From: Cytophagaceae bacterium
GTDB lineage: Bacteria; Bacteroidota; Bacteroidia; Cytophagales; Spirosomataceae
Direction: 5' to 3'
NCBI GenBank assembly: GCA_027485075.1
Contig: JAIXRT010000105.1
Coordinates: 1-9,998 of the forward strand
DNA length: 9,998 nt
In this document: positions 1-6,260 of the stretch, in pieces
Position numbering within the stretch: position 1 is the stretch's first letter
How the letters are laid out: the number at the start of each line of letters is the position of its first letter
Translations under genes and position numbers: made by a program
The notes under the pieces: generated by a model
Told to the model about the DNA's origin: nothing
The model's input: only the letters and a program-made list of their open reading frames with translations
The model's database searches: none

Positions 1-77
1 ACTTGAAAGCCTGCTTGATGCAAACGAAGGGCAGTCACTAATCCACCGATTCCACCTCCCGCAATGGTAATTTTCAT
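1..77 (-). CDS. FAD-dependent oxidoreductase/monooxygenase, N-terminal fragment (runs off left edge)
   Basis: Reading leftward from the ATG at 77-75 gives 25 codons: M-K-I-T-I-A-G-G-G-I-G-G-L-V-T-A-L-R-L-H and on. This is a textbook N-terminal Rossmann strand with the GxGxxG dinucleotide loop (residues 7-12), followed by the helix that binds the FAD ADP moiety. The pattern fits the p-hydroxybenzoate-hydroxylase-like flavin monooxygenases, although other FAD or NAD(P)/FAD oxidoreductases begin the same way. The substrate cannot be judged from 25 residues. The start lies only 8 nt after the serC stop codon, so it is probably cotranscribed with serC; there is no obvious metabolic link to serine synthesis. 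There is no signal peptide, so it is cytoplasmic. The rest of the gene is outside the window. Confidence 0.8.
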   Translation of the reverse strand, partial: MKITIAGGGIGGLVTALRLHQAGFQ

Positions 78-85
78 AGGGTTTA

Positions 86-1147
86 TCATTTAAATGCCTT
101 CATCAAATCAACCAGATATTGAACACTTTCCAGCGCAAGGCCATTGTACATGGAGGCGCGGAAACCACCGACGGTTGGGAAACCTTTGATACCCACAATC
201 CCATGTTGAGTTAAGTACGTCAAAAACGCTTCTTCTACGTCGGAATTTATTCCTCGAAAACAAGCATTCATCAGCGAACGATCTTCGACATGTACATTTC
301 CCGTAAACAAGGGGTGTCGGTCGATTTCTGCATATAAAAGGCTTGATTTGGCTATACTTTGAGCTTGCATTGCTTTCAAACCACCTTGTGCTTTTATCCA
401 GCGAAGCATCAATAAACTGACGTACACGGGAAAAGTAGGAATGGTGTGGTAAAGTGATTGTTCGCGGATATGCGTTTGGTAGTTATAGATAGTTGGTATT
501 TCACCCAGCGTCTTTTCCGAAATTCGATCCTTATTTAGGATCACACAAGTCACACCAGCGATACCAAAATTCTTTTGGGCAGAGGCAAAAATCACTCCAA
601 ATTTGTCCATCGGTAATGGACGCGTTAGGAAGTCGGAGGTCATATCCGCCACTAAAGGCACCTCCAATTCTGGATAGGTATGATATTGGGTCCCATCAAT
701 CGTCTCGTTTGAAACGATATGTAGGTATTTTATGTCTTTAGGTAATGTCCAATCCTTGGGAATATGGTCGTAGGATGACTTGGAAGATGATGCTAGCACG
801 TTTATTTGACATATTTCCGCGGCAGCATCTATGGCGCGCTGAGCCCAAAAACCAGTATCTACAAAAGCGACACGCGCATCCTTTGAAACCAAATTCATGG
901 GCGCAATGGCCAGTTGGCCCGATGCCCCACCCGGCATCCACAATACCTCGAAACGATTGTCTAGTTGGTATAATTCCTTCACTAGCGCCGTAGCTTCTTC
1001 GATAATAGCTAAGAATAGTGGGGAACGATGGCTGATTTCAGCAACGGATAAACCAGTTTGATCAAAATTGAGCAGACCCTGGGCAGCTTCTTGTAAAACA
1101 GATTCGGGCAGTGCTGCCGGTCCGGGGCTGAAGTTATGTTGTTTCAT
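86..1147 (-). CDS. serC: Phosphoserine aminotransferase
   Basis: This is a PLP enzyme of aminotransferase class V that converts 3-phosphohydroxypyruvate and glutamate to O-phosphoserine and 2-oxoglutarate, the second step of serine synthesis. It may also act in pyridoxal phosphate synthesis. At 353 aa it is near the usual length of about 360. Visible landmarks are the N-terminal F-S-P-G-P (6-10), S-H-R (39-41), the phosphate-binding G-G-A-S-G-Q (73-78), stacking W101, N-E-T-I-D-G (147-152), the pyridine-nitrogen aspartate D168, the Schiff-base lysine K192 in S-A-Q-K-N, and G-G-F-R-A-S (327-332) with the carboxylate-binding R329. The sequence is of Bacteroidota type (for example the D-R-S-L-M-N-A-C-F and V-G-I-K-G-F segments). 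One oddity is that the usual N-T-P-P loop from the partner subunit reads H-T-I-P (234-237). It is the first gene of a minus-strand unit with the FAD oxidoreductase. The ATG at 1147 gives the canonical N-terminus. Confidence 0.95.
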   Translation of the reverse strand: MKQHNFSPGPAALPESVLQEAAQGLLNFDQTGLSVAEISHRSPLFLAIIEEATALVKELYQLDNRFEVLWMPGGASGQLAIAPMNLVSKDARVAFVDTGFWAQRAIDAAAEICQINVLASSSKSSYDHIPKDWTLPKDIKYLHIVSNETIDGTQYHTYPELEVPLVADMTSDFLTRPLPMDKFGVIFASAQKNFGIAGVTCVILNKDRISEKTLGEIPTIYNYQTHIREQSLYHTIPTFPVYVSLLMLRWIKAQGGLKAMQAQSIAKSSLLYAEIDRHPLFTGNVHVEDRSLMNACFRGINSDVEEAFLTYLTQHGIVGIKGFPTVGGFRASMYNGLALESVQYLVDLMKAFK

Positions 1148-1262
1148 TTAGCTAAAATTAAGACAGTCAGACCGAAAAATAAAATTCCCTATCCACTTAA
1201 TAAAAAAGATGTGGAATTACACTTGAAATGGCTGATTTTGCAGGCGAAATTAATCGATTCAC
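1148..1262. promoter_or_regulatory. Divergent promoter region between serC and the DUF6089 gene
   Basis: These 115 bp separate two genes that point away from each other, so both promoters should lie here. The Bacteroidota sigma-A consensus is TTG, 19 nt, TAnnTTTG. For the plus strand, GTG at 1211-1213 and TGATTTTG at 1233-1240 have exactly 19 nt between them, with one mismatch in each box. For the minus strand, TATTTTTC (complement of 1174-1181) has one mismatch to the -7 box and lies about 26 nt before the serC ATG, without a good -33 box. The boxes are weak and are offered as candidates only. No operator-like palindrome or riboswitch was recognised. Confidence 0.3.
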
Positions 1263-2159
1263 ATGAAATTTTGCCAACTGAAGCATTTGATACCTGCGCT
1301 CCTTTTGTGCCAAATTTCATTTGGCCAAGAAGTTTATCAAGGTGTATTTAAGCGCTATAATTCCATTGAATTAGGTGGTGGTTCTGCCAATTACATCGGC
1401 GATCTTGTTCCCTGGAAGGCATTTCCCACCATGGGCCCTAAAACGGCAGGTTTTAACGTCCGAGTAGGCTTGAATCGCTATTACACCCAAAAGTTTTCTG
1501 GAAAATTTAGCTATCAGCTATCTCAACTAAACGCTGATGACAATGCGTATATCGCAAATGGAAAGTTTGGGGGTAATTTTATTCGAAACTTACATTTTCA
1601 AAATTACGTCCATGAACTGAGCGCACAAGGTACGTATCATTTTCAGAAAACGCGGAGTAATGTGTTAAAACGCCAACGAATCCACACTCAAGTACATGGT
1701 GGTTTGAGCTTGATTTTCCATACGCCTTTCGCGCGGCCCATGGTTTCATTAGCCGCTAATACGCCCCAACAAAAAAATTGGCAAAATTTAGCTTCAGTTA
1801 ATACAGAAGGAACAGATTATTCCCGATTTATTGTGGCCATACCGCTTGGATTTAGCTTGCAGGTAAAGCTAAGTGACCAATTTGACCTAGGACTATCTTC
1901 TACAGTTCATGTTACATTTTCAGATTATTTAGATGACGTATCGGATAAACGAAGTAACATGTCAGTAAATCCACGAAGTGATTTTTTTGACAGGAGTTTA
2001 GAGCCATTTGGCGCAAATACCTTGCGCAATCGAATTCCTATTTTACCAAATGAAATTGGTTCTTTCGCGCAAAAAGGAAATGACCTTTTCATCAGTACGC
2101 AAATCCAACTTGTCTACCACATCAGGCGAGGAAATACATTTAACCAATTGAATAACTAA
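1263..2159 (+). CDS. DUF6089-like outer-membrane beta-barrel protein
   Basis: The 298-aa product starts with a signal peptide (K2, hydrophobic L9-I18, likely cut near S-F-G-Q at 19-22). The mature N-terminus soon reaches the E-L-G-G-G-S-A-N-Y-I-G-D-L signature (36-48), typical of the Bacteroidota DUF6089 family of small outer-membrane barrels. The rest alternates aromatic and polar strands with polar loops, such as A-G-F-N-V-R-V-G-L, F-S-G-K-F-S-Y-Q-L and L-G-F-S-L-Q-V-K-L, as expected of a porin-like barrel. The molecular function is unknown; the family assignment comes from the signature and overall character. C16 is not a lipobox cysteine because L15 occupies the -1 position. The stop is 5 nt before the start of the next gene, a large lipoprotein, so the two are almost certainly cotranscribed and may work together at the outer membrane. 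The ATG at 1263 is chosen because it places the signal peptide correctly. Confidence 0.75.
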   Translation: MKFCQLKHLIPALLLCQISFGQEVYQGVFKRYNSIELGGGSANYIGDLVPWKAFPTMGPKTAGFNVRVGLNRYYTQKFSGKFSYQLSQLNADDNAYIANGKFGGNFIRNLHFQNYVHELSAQGTYHFQKTRSNVLKRQRIHTQVHGGLSLIFHTPFARPMVSLAANTPQQKNWQNLASVNTEGTDYSRFIVAIPLGFSLQVKLSDQFDLGLSSTVHVTFSDYLDDVSDKRSNMSVNPRSDFFDRSLEPFGANTLRNRIPILPNEIGSFAQKGNDLFISTQIQLVYHIRRGNTFNQLNN

Positions 2160-2164
2160 TAGCG

Positions 2165-4372
2165 ATGAAAAAACTAGGGTTATGGATTTTGGTGATCACG
2201 TTATTAATCACCGGCTGCAAGGAAGAGATTTACAAATTTCCTGTACAAGTGATTACACAGGACGCCAAAAAAATAAAGGCAACCTCCGTACAAGCTGAAG
2301 CGATTTTTATCAATCCAAGTGAGGAATCCATCACTGAAAAAGGGTTTTACTATAGCGTAAATGATAGTGCATCACGAATCCTAGAAAACAAGGCAATTGT
2401 GACTGATACTGGGTTTTCTGTTCGCCTTTCGGCTTTGCGTGCGAATACGGAATATTCCTATTTTGCATTTGCCAAAACTGCGTCAAATGATGTACACGGA
2501 CCCGTAAAACGGTTTAAAACCTTAGCTTTTCAGGCACCCACGTTAACCACCACGGACGTCAAAAACATACTGATTACAACTTGTTTGGCCGGTGGAAATA
2601 TTTCCTATGATGGTGGCAAACCTGTCCTTGATCGTGGAGTTTGTTTGAGTTTATCCGCCAACCCAACCATCCAAGACATTCGCATTCAAATCGGTCAAGG
2701 GGAAGGCGATTATGGAATTGTCCTTACGAAGTTAAAACCGTTTACGACCTATTTTATTCGCGCGTATGCGATCAATGAAATTGGCATTTCCTATGGAAAC
2801 GAACTCAGCTTCAAAACACAAGATTATCGGCCGGTCACCTTGAGGACCTTGGATCCAGAAGCAATTCGAATTTTTGAGGCTACACTTGGCGGCGAAACCC
2901 AAGATGCGGGTGGAGGGGAAATAATCCAACGGGGCATTTGCTTGAGCAGAACACCCAACCCAACGGTTGAGGATACACGATTCACCTCAAGCACGAATGG
3001 ATTGGGCATGTATAAAATCGTCGTAAGCTCCTTGGTCGAAAACACAAAATACCATGTTCGCGCCTTCGCTCAAAATGAAAAAGGGTATGCCTATGGAGAG
3101 GAAAAAACGTTCCAAACACAAGATATTCGGATACCTGTAGTAGAAACAAGCAGCGTGACGAATGAAACCTTTTCAACTGCCAACATAACCGGAAAGCTAT
3201 TGGATGATGGAGGTGTCCCCATTATTGAACAAGGATTTTGTTACAGCAAACAACCTAATCCGGACATCAATGACGCAGTTGCACTATCGCCCAATTTAAA
3301 TCTCTTTCTCAAAAATTTGGAGGATGGAACTACTTACTACATTAGGGCATTTGCGAAAAACAGAAAAGGAGTTGGTTATGGGGCGACTATTTCATTTAAG
3401 ACCATTGGCTATACATTTGCTGAGGTATTCACCCATGAAATCACGACGTATACGACGAATTCAACTGAGGTAAATGGAAAAATAATTTCGGAAGGGAATA
3501 CGCCAGTTACGGAACGAGGAATTTGTTGGGGCACGAATCGCAACCCAACAATCGAAAATACGAAAATTGCTGCCGGTAGTGGCCCAGGATCTTTTGGCAC
3601 GACATTTCGAAACCTACCTGAAGGACAAATCTATTATGCGCGTGCTTATGCGATCAATCAAAAAGGGGTAGCCTATGGGGAGGAACGTAGTGTTCGTATT
3701 CGAGTAACACCTCCTCCAGTTGTTTCAAATCCGGGATCGGGTGGTTCGGGTGGATCTTCTAGTAATCCGCCGAGTTCGGGGGGAGGTAGTAGTGGAAGTT
3801 CAGGTGGGTCAACAAGCACTCCGCCGAGTCAAACCATATTGAAAATTGGTGACTCACATCAAGGTGGAATTATTTCATACATTTTACGACCTGGAGATCG
3901 AGGCTATGATCCACTCGTTCAGCATGGAATTATTGCGGCGCCATTTGATCAGGTAACGAGATTACAACCAAACCCAGGCGGCGTAATTTGGGGTTGTTTT
4001 GGACAGCGTATAAATGGTGCAAATGGGTATAATATTTTAGACGGTTTTCAAAATACGTTGGATATTGTGGCAAATTGTGCCGAACAAAATATTGCAGCGC
4101 GTATTTGTTATAATCTTGTTCTGAATGGATATGATGATTGGTATTTACCCAGTAGATCTGAATTATTTACACTATATGAAAATAAGGCTTTAATTGGAGG
4201 ATTTACAGATGGAATCAGTGACATTTTCCCATCTTATTATTGGAGTTCCACTCAAGCAAATACAGGCATTTCAAGCGCATATGGCATGAATTTTTCAGGA
4301 ATTTATGGGGGAATTTCAGGAGGAGATTCAAAAAAAGATCCGGCTAGCGTACGCGCGGTTAGACAATTCTAA
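2165..4372 (+). CDS. Surface lipoprotein with five FN3-like repeats, Gly/Ser linker and C-terminal DUF1566/FISUMP-type domain
   Basis: The 735-aa product has a lipoprotein signal peptide with lipobox I-T-G-C (15-18). The acylated C18 is followed by K-E-E, which matches the K-(D/E)2 export signal that sends lipoproteins to the cell surface in Flavobacteriia. Five repeats of about 90-100 residues follow (roughly 26-119, 124-218, 223-318, 324-412 and 419-510). Repeats 2-5 share a D-G-G/G-N-x-P core, R-G-[IV]-C or Q-G-F-C, N-P-[TD], Y-x-[IV]-R-A-[YF]-A-x-N and [GA]-Y-G; repeat 1 is the most divergent. They resemble the FN3-like modules common in Bacteroidota adhesin-like lipoproteins. A Pro/Gly/Ser linker (512-556) leads to a DUF1566-type domain (about 559-735) with D-D-W-Y-L-P-S (657-663), Y-W-S-S-T (692-696) and the terminal V-R-A-V-R-Q-F. 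A role in surface binding or adhesion is inferred; the ligand is unknown. It is the second gene of the operon with the barrel protein and ends at a strong terminator. Confidence 0.85.
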   Translation: MKKLGLWILVITLLITGCKEEIYKFPVQVITQDAKKIKATSVQAEAIFINPSEESITEKGFYYSVNDSASRILENKAIVTDTGFSVRLSALRANTEYSYFAFAKTASNDVHGPVKRFKTLAFQAPTLTTTDVKNILITTCLAGGNISYDGGKPVLDRGVCLSLSANPTIQDIRIQIGQGEGDYGIVLTKLKPFTTYFIRAYAINEIGISYGNELSFKTQDYRPVTLRTLDPEAIRIFEATLGGETQDAGGGEIIQRGICLSRTPNPTVEDTRFTSSTNGLGMYKIVVSSLVENTKYHVRAFAQNEKGYAYGEEKTFQTQDIRIPVVETSSVTNETFSTANITGKLLDDGGVPIIEQGFCYSKQPNPDINDAVALSPNLNLFLKNLEDGTTYYIRAFAKNRKGVGYGATISFKTIGYTFAEVFTHEITTYTTNSTEVNGKIISEGNTPVTERGICWGTNRNPTIENTKIAAGSGPGSFGTTFRNLPEGQIYYARAYAINQKGVAYGEERSVRIRVTPPPVVSNPGSGGSGGSSSNPPSSGGGSSGSSGGSTSTPPSQTILKIGDSHQGGIISYILRPGDRGYDPLVQHGIIAAPFDQVTRLQPNPGGVIWGCFGQRINGANGYNILDGFQNTLDIVANCAEQNIAARICYNLVLNGYDDWYLPSRSELFTLYENKALIGGFTDGISDIFPSYYWSSTQANTGISSAYGMNFSGIYGGISGGDSKKDPASVRAVRQF
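2240..3694 (+). repeat. Five tandem FN3-like coding repeats
   Basis: Repeat boundaries, approximately: 2240-2521, 2534-2818, 2831-3118, 3134-3400 and 3419-3694. At the DNA level the ends of repeats 2 and 3 are in register at exactly 300 nt: AACACAAGAT occurs at 2815-2824 and 3115-3124, followed by TATCGG and ATTCGG respectively, and CTATGGA precedes both. The others have drifted in length. This points to old tandem duplication with a more recent or better preserved relationship between repeats 2 and 3. Confidence 0.8.
3698..3832 (+). repeat. Low-complexity Pro/Gly/Ser linker within the lipoprotein gene
   Basis: The stretch encodes T-P-P-P, then runs of Gly and Ser broken by two P-P-S clusters (residues 512-556). 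It is built from GGT, GGA, AGT and TCN codons in short, imperfect repeats. It separates the repeat stalk from the C-terminal domain and is likely a flexible tether. Such tracts are prone to slippage, so length variation between strains is expected. Confidence 0.8.
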
Positions 4373-4376
4373 ACAA

Positions 4377-4405
4377 AAACCCTCCCCGAAAATCAGGGAG
4401 GGTTT
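4377..4405 (+). terminator. Rho-independent terminator after the lipoprotein gene, probably bidirectional
   Basis: A perfect 10-bp stem pairs AAACCCTCCC (4377-4386) with GGGAGGGTTT (4396-4405) around a 9-nt loop, 4 nt after the stop codon. TTTATTTA follows on the plus strand. On the minus strand the same stem is followed by TTGTTT, continuing the T run of the stem, so leftward transcription would also be stopped here. Confidence 0.92.
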
Positions 4406-4621
4406 ATTTAATCCTAGTTCTAATTTATTGTCTTTAGCTTACTGTCTCAGAAAGACGATAACGAGCTAATTGAGCCTTAATTTGAAACACAAAGAAATAG
4501 GAGTTTAGCTACTTTTCAAAATTTACCCAATCACATGCGTCTGAAAATCCAGTACACAAAAGTACGCAATTGAAAAGCATTACCGTTAAATAAATAAGAT
4601 ATTTACGTAAGTGCATAAAAA
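4406..4621. other. Gene-free stretch between two convergent terminators
   Basis: No convincing gene is seen. On the minus strand an exact TAnnTTTG match (TACTTTTG, complement of 4557-4564) lies upstream of the bidirectional terminator, so a short leftward transcript of roughly 170-180 nt is possible, but no TTG stands 19 nt upstream. In one minus-strand frame there is an open stretch ending K-A-Q-L-A-R-Y-R-L-S-E-T-V-S-stop (4438-4482). It is preceded in frame by a stop, and the upstream ATG at about 4580 gives only a 23-residue peptide. It may be a degenerate gene remnant or chance. A 6-bp inverted repeat, TTAGCT/AGCTAA, flanks 4440-4463. Confidence 0.3.
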
Positions 4622-4647
4622 AAATCCCAAACCGAAGTTTGGGATTT
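4622..4647 (-). terminator. Rho-independent terminator with UUCG tetraloop, end of the esterase operon
   Basis: Read on the minus strand, an 11-bp perfect stem (AAATCCCAAAC / GTTTGGGATTT) closes on the loop TTCG with a C-G closing pair. This is the exceptionally stable C(UUCG)G tetraloop. The stem is followed by a run of T residues (eight A on the plus strand, 4617-4624). It starts 19 nt after the stop codon of the downstream esterase, so it ends the kelch-esterase-esterase unit. On the plus strand the tail is not T-rich enough for it to be clearly bidirectional. Confidence 0.92.
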
Positions 4648-4666
4648 AATCTTATTGACCTTGAAA

Positions 4667-6256
4667 CTACAACGCAAATAAATCTTTATCCAATTGCGGC
4701 TTCACCACACAAGTATTATCTAAATGCATCGTGGCTGTATTCGTAGCATTATATGCAGGCCAAGCGGGTAATCCCTTGTGATTCGGATTGCCTACTTTGG
4801 CAAAATTAATCCACGCTTGGCTCATTTTGTCCGCTAACACATAGGCATCCTTTCCTCCGCCAGTCATCTCTTCACAGCGGGCAATGTTATTAAAACAGAA
4901 CGGTAACTCAACACAGTGAATTGCCTTATACTTGCCATCCGCCACGGGTGATTGCCACGTAAATAGGTACATGAAAACGGGAGCCCCGCCGATGGCCGAC
5001 TTCACATTCGCTTGCTCCACAGCACCTGGACGGAACATGCGGTCCACATCCAATAAATCAGATGGTCGTGTGTCGTTTGGATATGCTTTCTTCACGGCTG
5101 CTTTGTAAGCCTCCGCTTTGGCACCATAAGTTTTTTGAATAAATGCCTCCACATCCGTAGCAGATGCATTGGCCATCGCCATACTTGTAAATGGCGCAAA
5201 TTCATTTTTCACTGTGCCAATCAGTAAGGGAATGTCTTTTGATAAATCTAATGCCTCTTTGGCCGACATTTGATAGGGTAAAACATCTCCATCCAAACTT
5301 GGACCCCAACTTAATCCAAAACCGCCAACCGGCTTACCAGCTGCTTTTAATTGCGCCGCAACGATCTGCAATGCTTTTTTGCCTGCACTAGCTAAGATAG
5401 GAAATGGAATCTTTTGTAAACTATCTGCCTGATTTGGCGCTAAGTTTAACGCCTTCATCACCTCAGCCGTAATCGCCTGCGTAGTAGACTTACTCAACAT
5501 CTCCGAACGGAATGCACCACTTTGATTGATCGCTTTGTGAAACAAACCTTTCGCTGATGGCATCGCCATCAAGGTATTCACTTTGGCACCACCCCCCGAT
5601 TGGCCAAAAATGGTCACATTTGAAGGATCACCCCCAAACGCTTCGATGTTATTTTTTACCCACTCCAAAGCCGCCTTCATATCCAAAACTGAATTGTTGG
5701 CCGAATATTTGTATTTATCGCCATAGGCCGACAAATCTAAATAGCCCAAGATATTCAAACGGTGATTGATCGAAACAACGACCACATCTCCTTTTTTGGC
5801 TAAATTCTCGCCATCATATGAAGGCAGTTCTTGAGACGAACCTGAGGTAAAGCCACCACCGTGAATCCAAAACATCACCGGGCGTTTCTTACCATCTTTA
5901 ATTCCTGGCGTCCATACATTCACACGCATACAATCTTCATTCGTAAAACCCCATGAATGGTTAAACACGAATTCAGATTCATCCTGGACATTGGTCGTTG
6001 GGTCCAACAAAGGCGCTACCGGTCCGTAGGTATACGAACTACGCACATTGGTCCAAGGCTTAGGTTTATGCGGAGCTTCAAAGCGAGCTGCCTCTGCATA
6101 AGGAATACCCTTATAGGTGTAAATTCCCCCGTGAACATATCCACGTACCGCGCCAGATTCCGTAGGGACAACACCTACATTTGACCCAGTTGTAATTTGG
6201 GCTTGTGCGATCCATCCTGAAAACAGGATACCGCAAGCTAAAGCAATTCTCTTCAT
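4667..6256 (-). CDS. Secreted type-B carboxylesterase, GQSGGG subfamily
   Basis: This 529-aa alpha/beta hydrolase of the carboxylesterase type B family hydrolyses carboxylic esters; the natural substrate cannot be told. It has a signal peptide with probable cleavage at A-Q-A/Q (17-20), so it is periplasmic or secreted. Visible features are Y-K-G-I-P-Y (48-53), N-E-D-C (106-109), the oxyanion loop H-G-G-G-F (132-136), the nucleophile S220 in G-Q-S-G-G-G (218-223), the acid E352 in K-N-E-F and the histidine H447 in A-I-H-C-V-E-L-P-F. The triad is therefore complete. The nucleophile elbow differs from the common G-E-S-A-G and marks a recognised bacterial subgroup. The C of E-D-C has no obvious disulfide partner upstream. 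The start is 4 nt after the stop of the preceding esterase, indicating one transcript and probably translational coupling. The UUCG terminator follows. Confidence 0.9.
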   Translation of the reverse strand: MKRIALACGILFSGWIAQAQITTGSNVGVVPTESGAVRGYVHGGIYTYKGIPYAEAARFEAPHKPKPWTNVRSSYTYGPVAPLLDPTTNVQDESEFVFNHSWGFTNEDCMRVNVWTPGIKDGKKRPVMFWIHGGGFTSGSSQELPSYDGENLAKKGDVVVVSINHRLNILGYLDLSAYGDKYKYSANNSVLDMKAALEWVKNNIEAFGGDPSNVTIFGQSGGGAKVNTLMAMPSAKGLFHKAINQSGAFRSEMLSKSTTQAITAEVMKALNLAPNQADSLQKIPFPILASAGKKALQIVAAQLKAAGKPVGGFGLSWGPSLDGDVLPYQMSAKEALDLSKDIPLLIGTVKNEFAPFTSMAMANASATDVEAFIQKTYGAKAEAYKAAVKKAYPNDTRPSDLLDVDRMFRPGAVEQANVKSAIGGAPVFMYLFTWQSPVADGKYKAIHCVELPFCFNNIARCEEMTGGGKDAYVLADKMSQAWINFAKVGNPNHKGLPAWPAYNATNTATMHLDNTCVVKPQLDKDLFAL

Positions 6257-6260
6257 CTAT

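Noticed and set aside
493..993. Plus-strand frames of about 82 codons inside serC
   Set aside because: They are antisense to a well-conserved enzyme and their composition follows the complementary codons, so they are shadows.
1263..1330. Possible lipobox at C16 of the DUF6089-like protein
   Set aside because: The residue before the cysteine is leucine, which is not accepted in a lipobox; an ordinary signal peptide ending near F-G-Q fits better.
1136..1351. Plus-strand 71-codon frame across the serC start and the divergent spacer
   Set aside because: It overlaps serC at its 5' end and the start of the DUF6089 gene out of frame, has no recognisable domain or signal, and occupies the region where both promoters are needed.
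2732..3600. Several minus-strand frames opposite the FN3-like repeats
   Set aside because: They recur because the coding repeats recur; the plus-strand frame has clear domain motifs throughout.
2534..3694. Regularly spaced repeats that might suggest a CRISPR array
   Set aside because: The spacing is about 300 nt, the repeats are in frame and protein-coding, and no short identical direct repeats with unique spacers are present.
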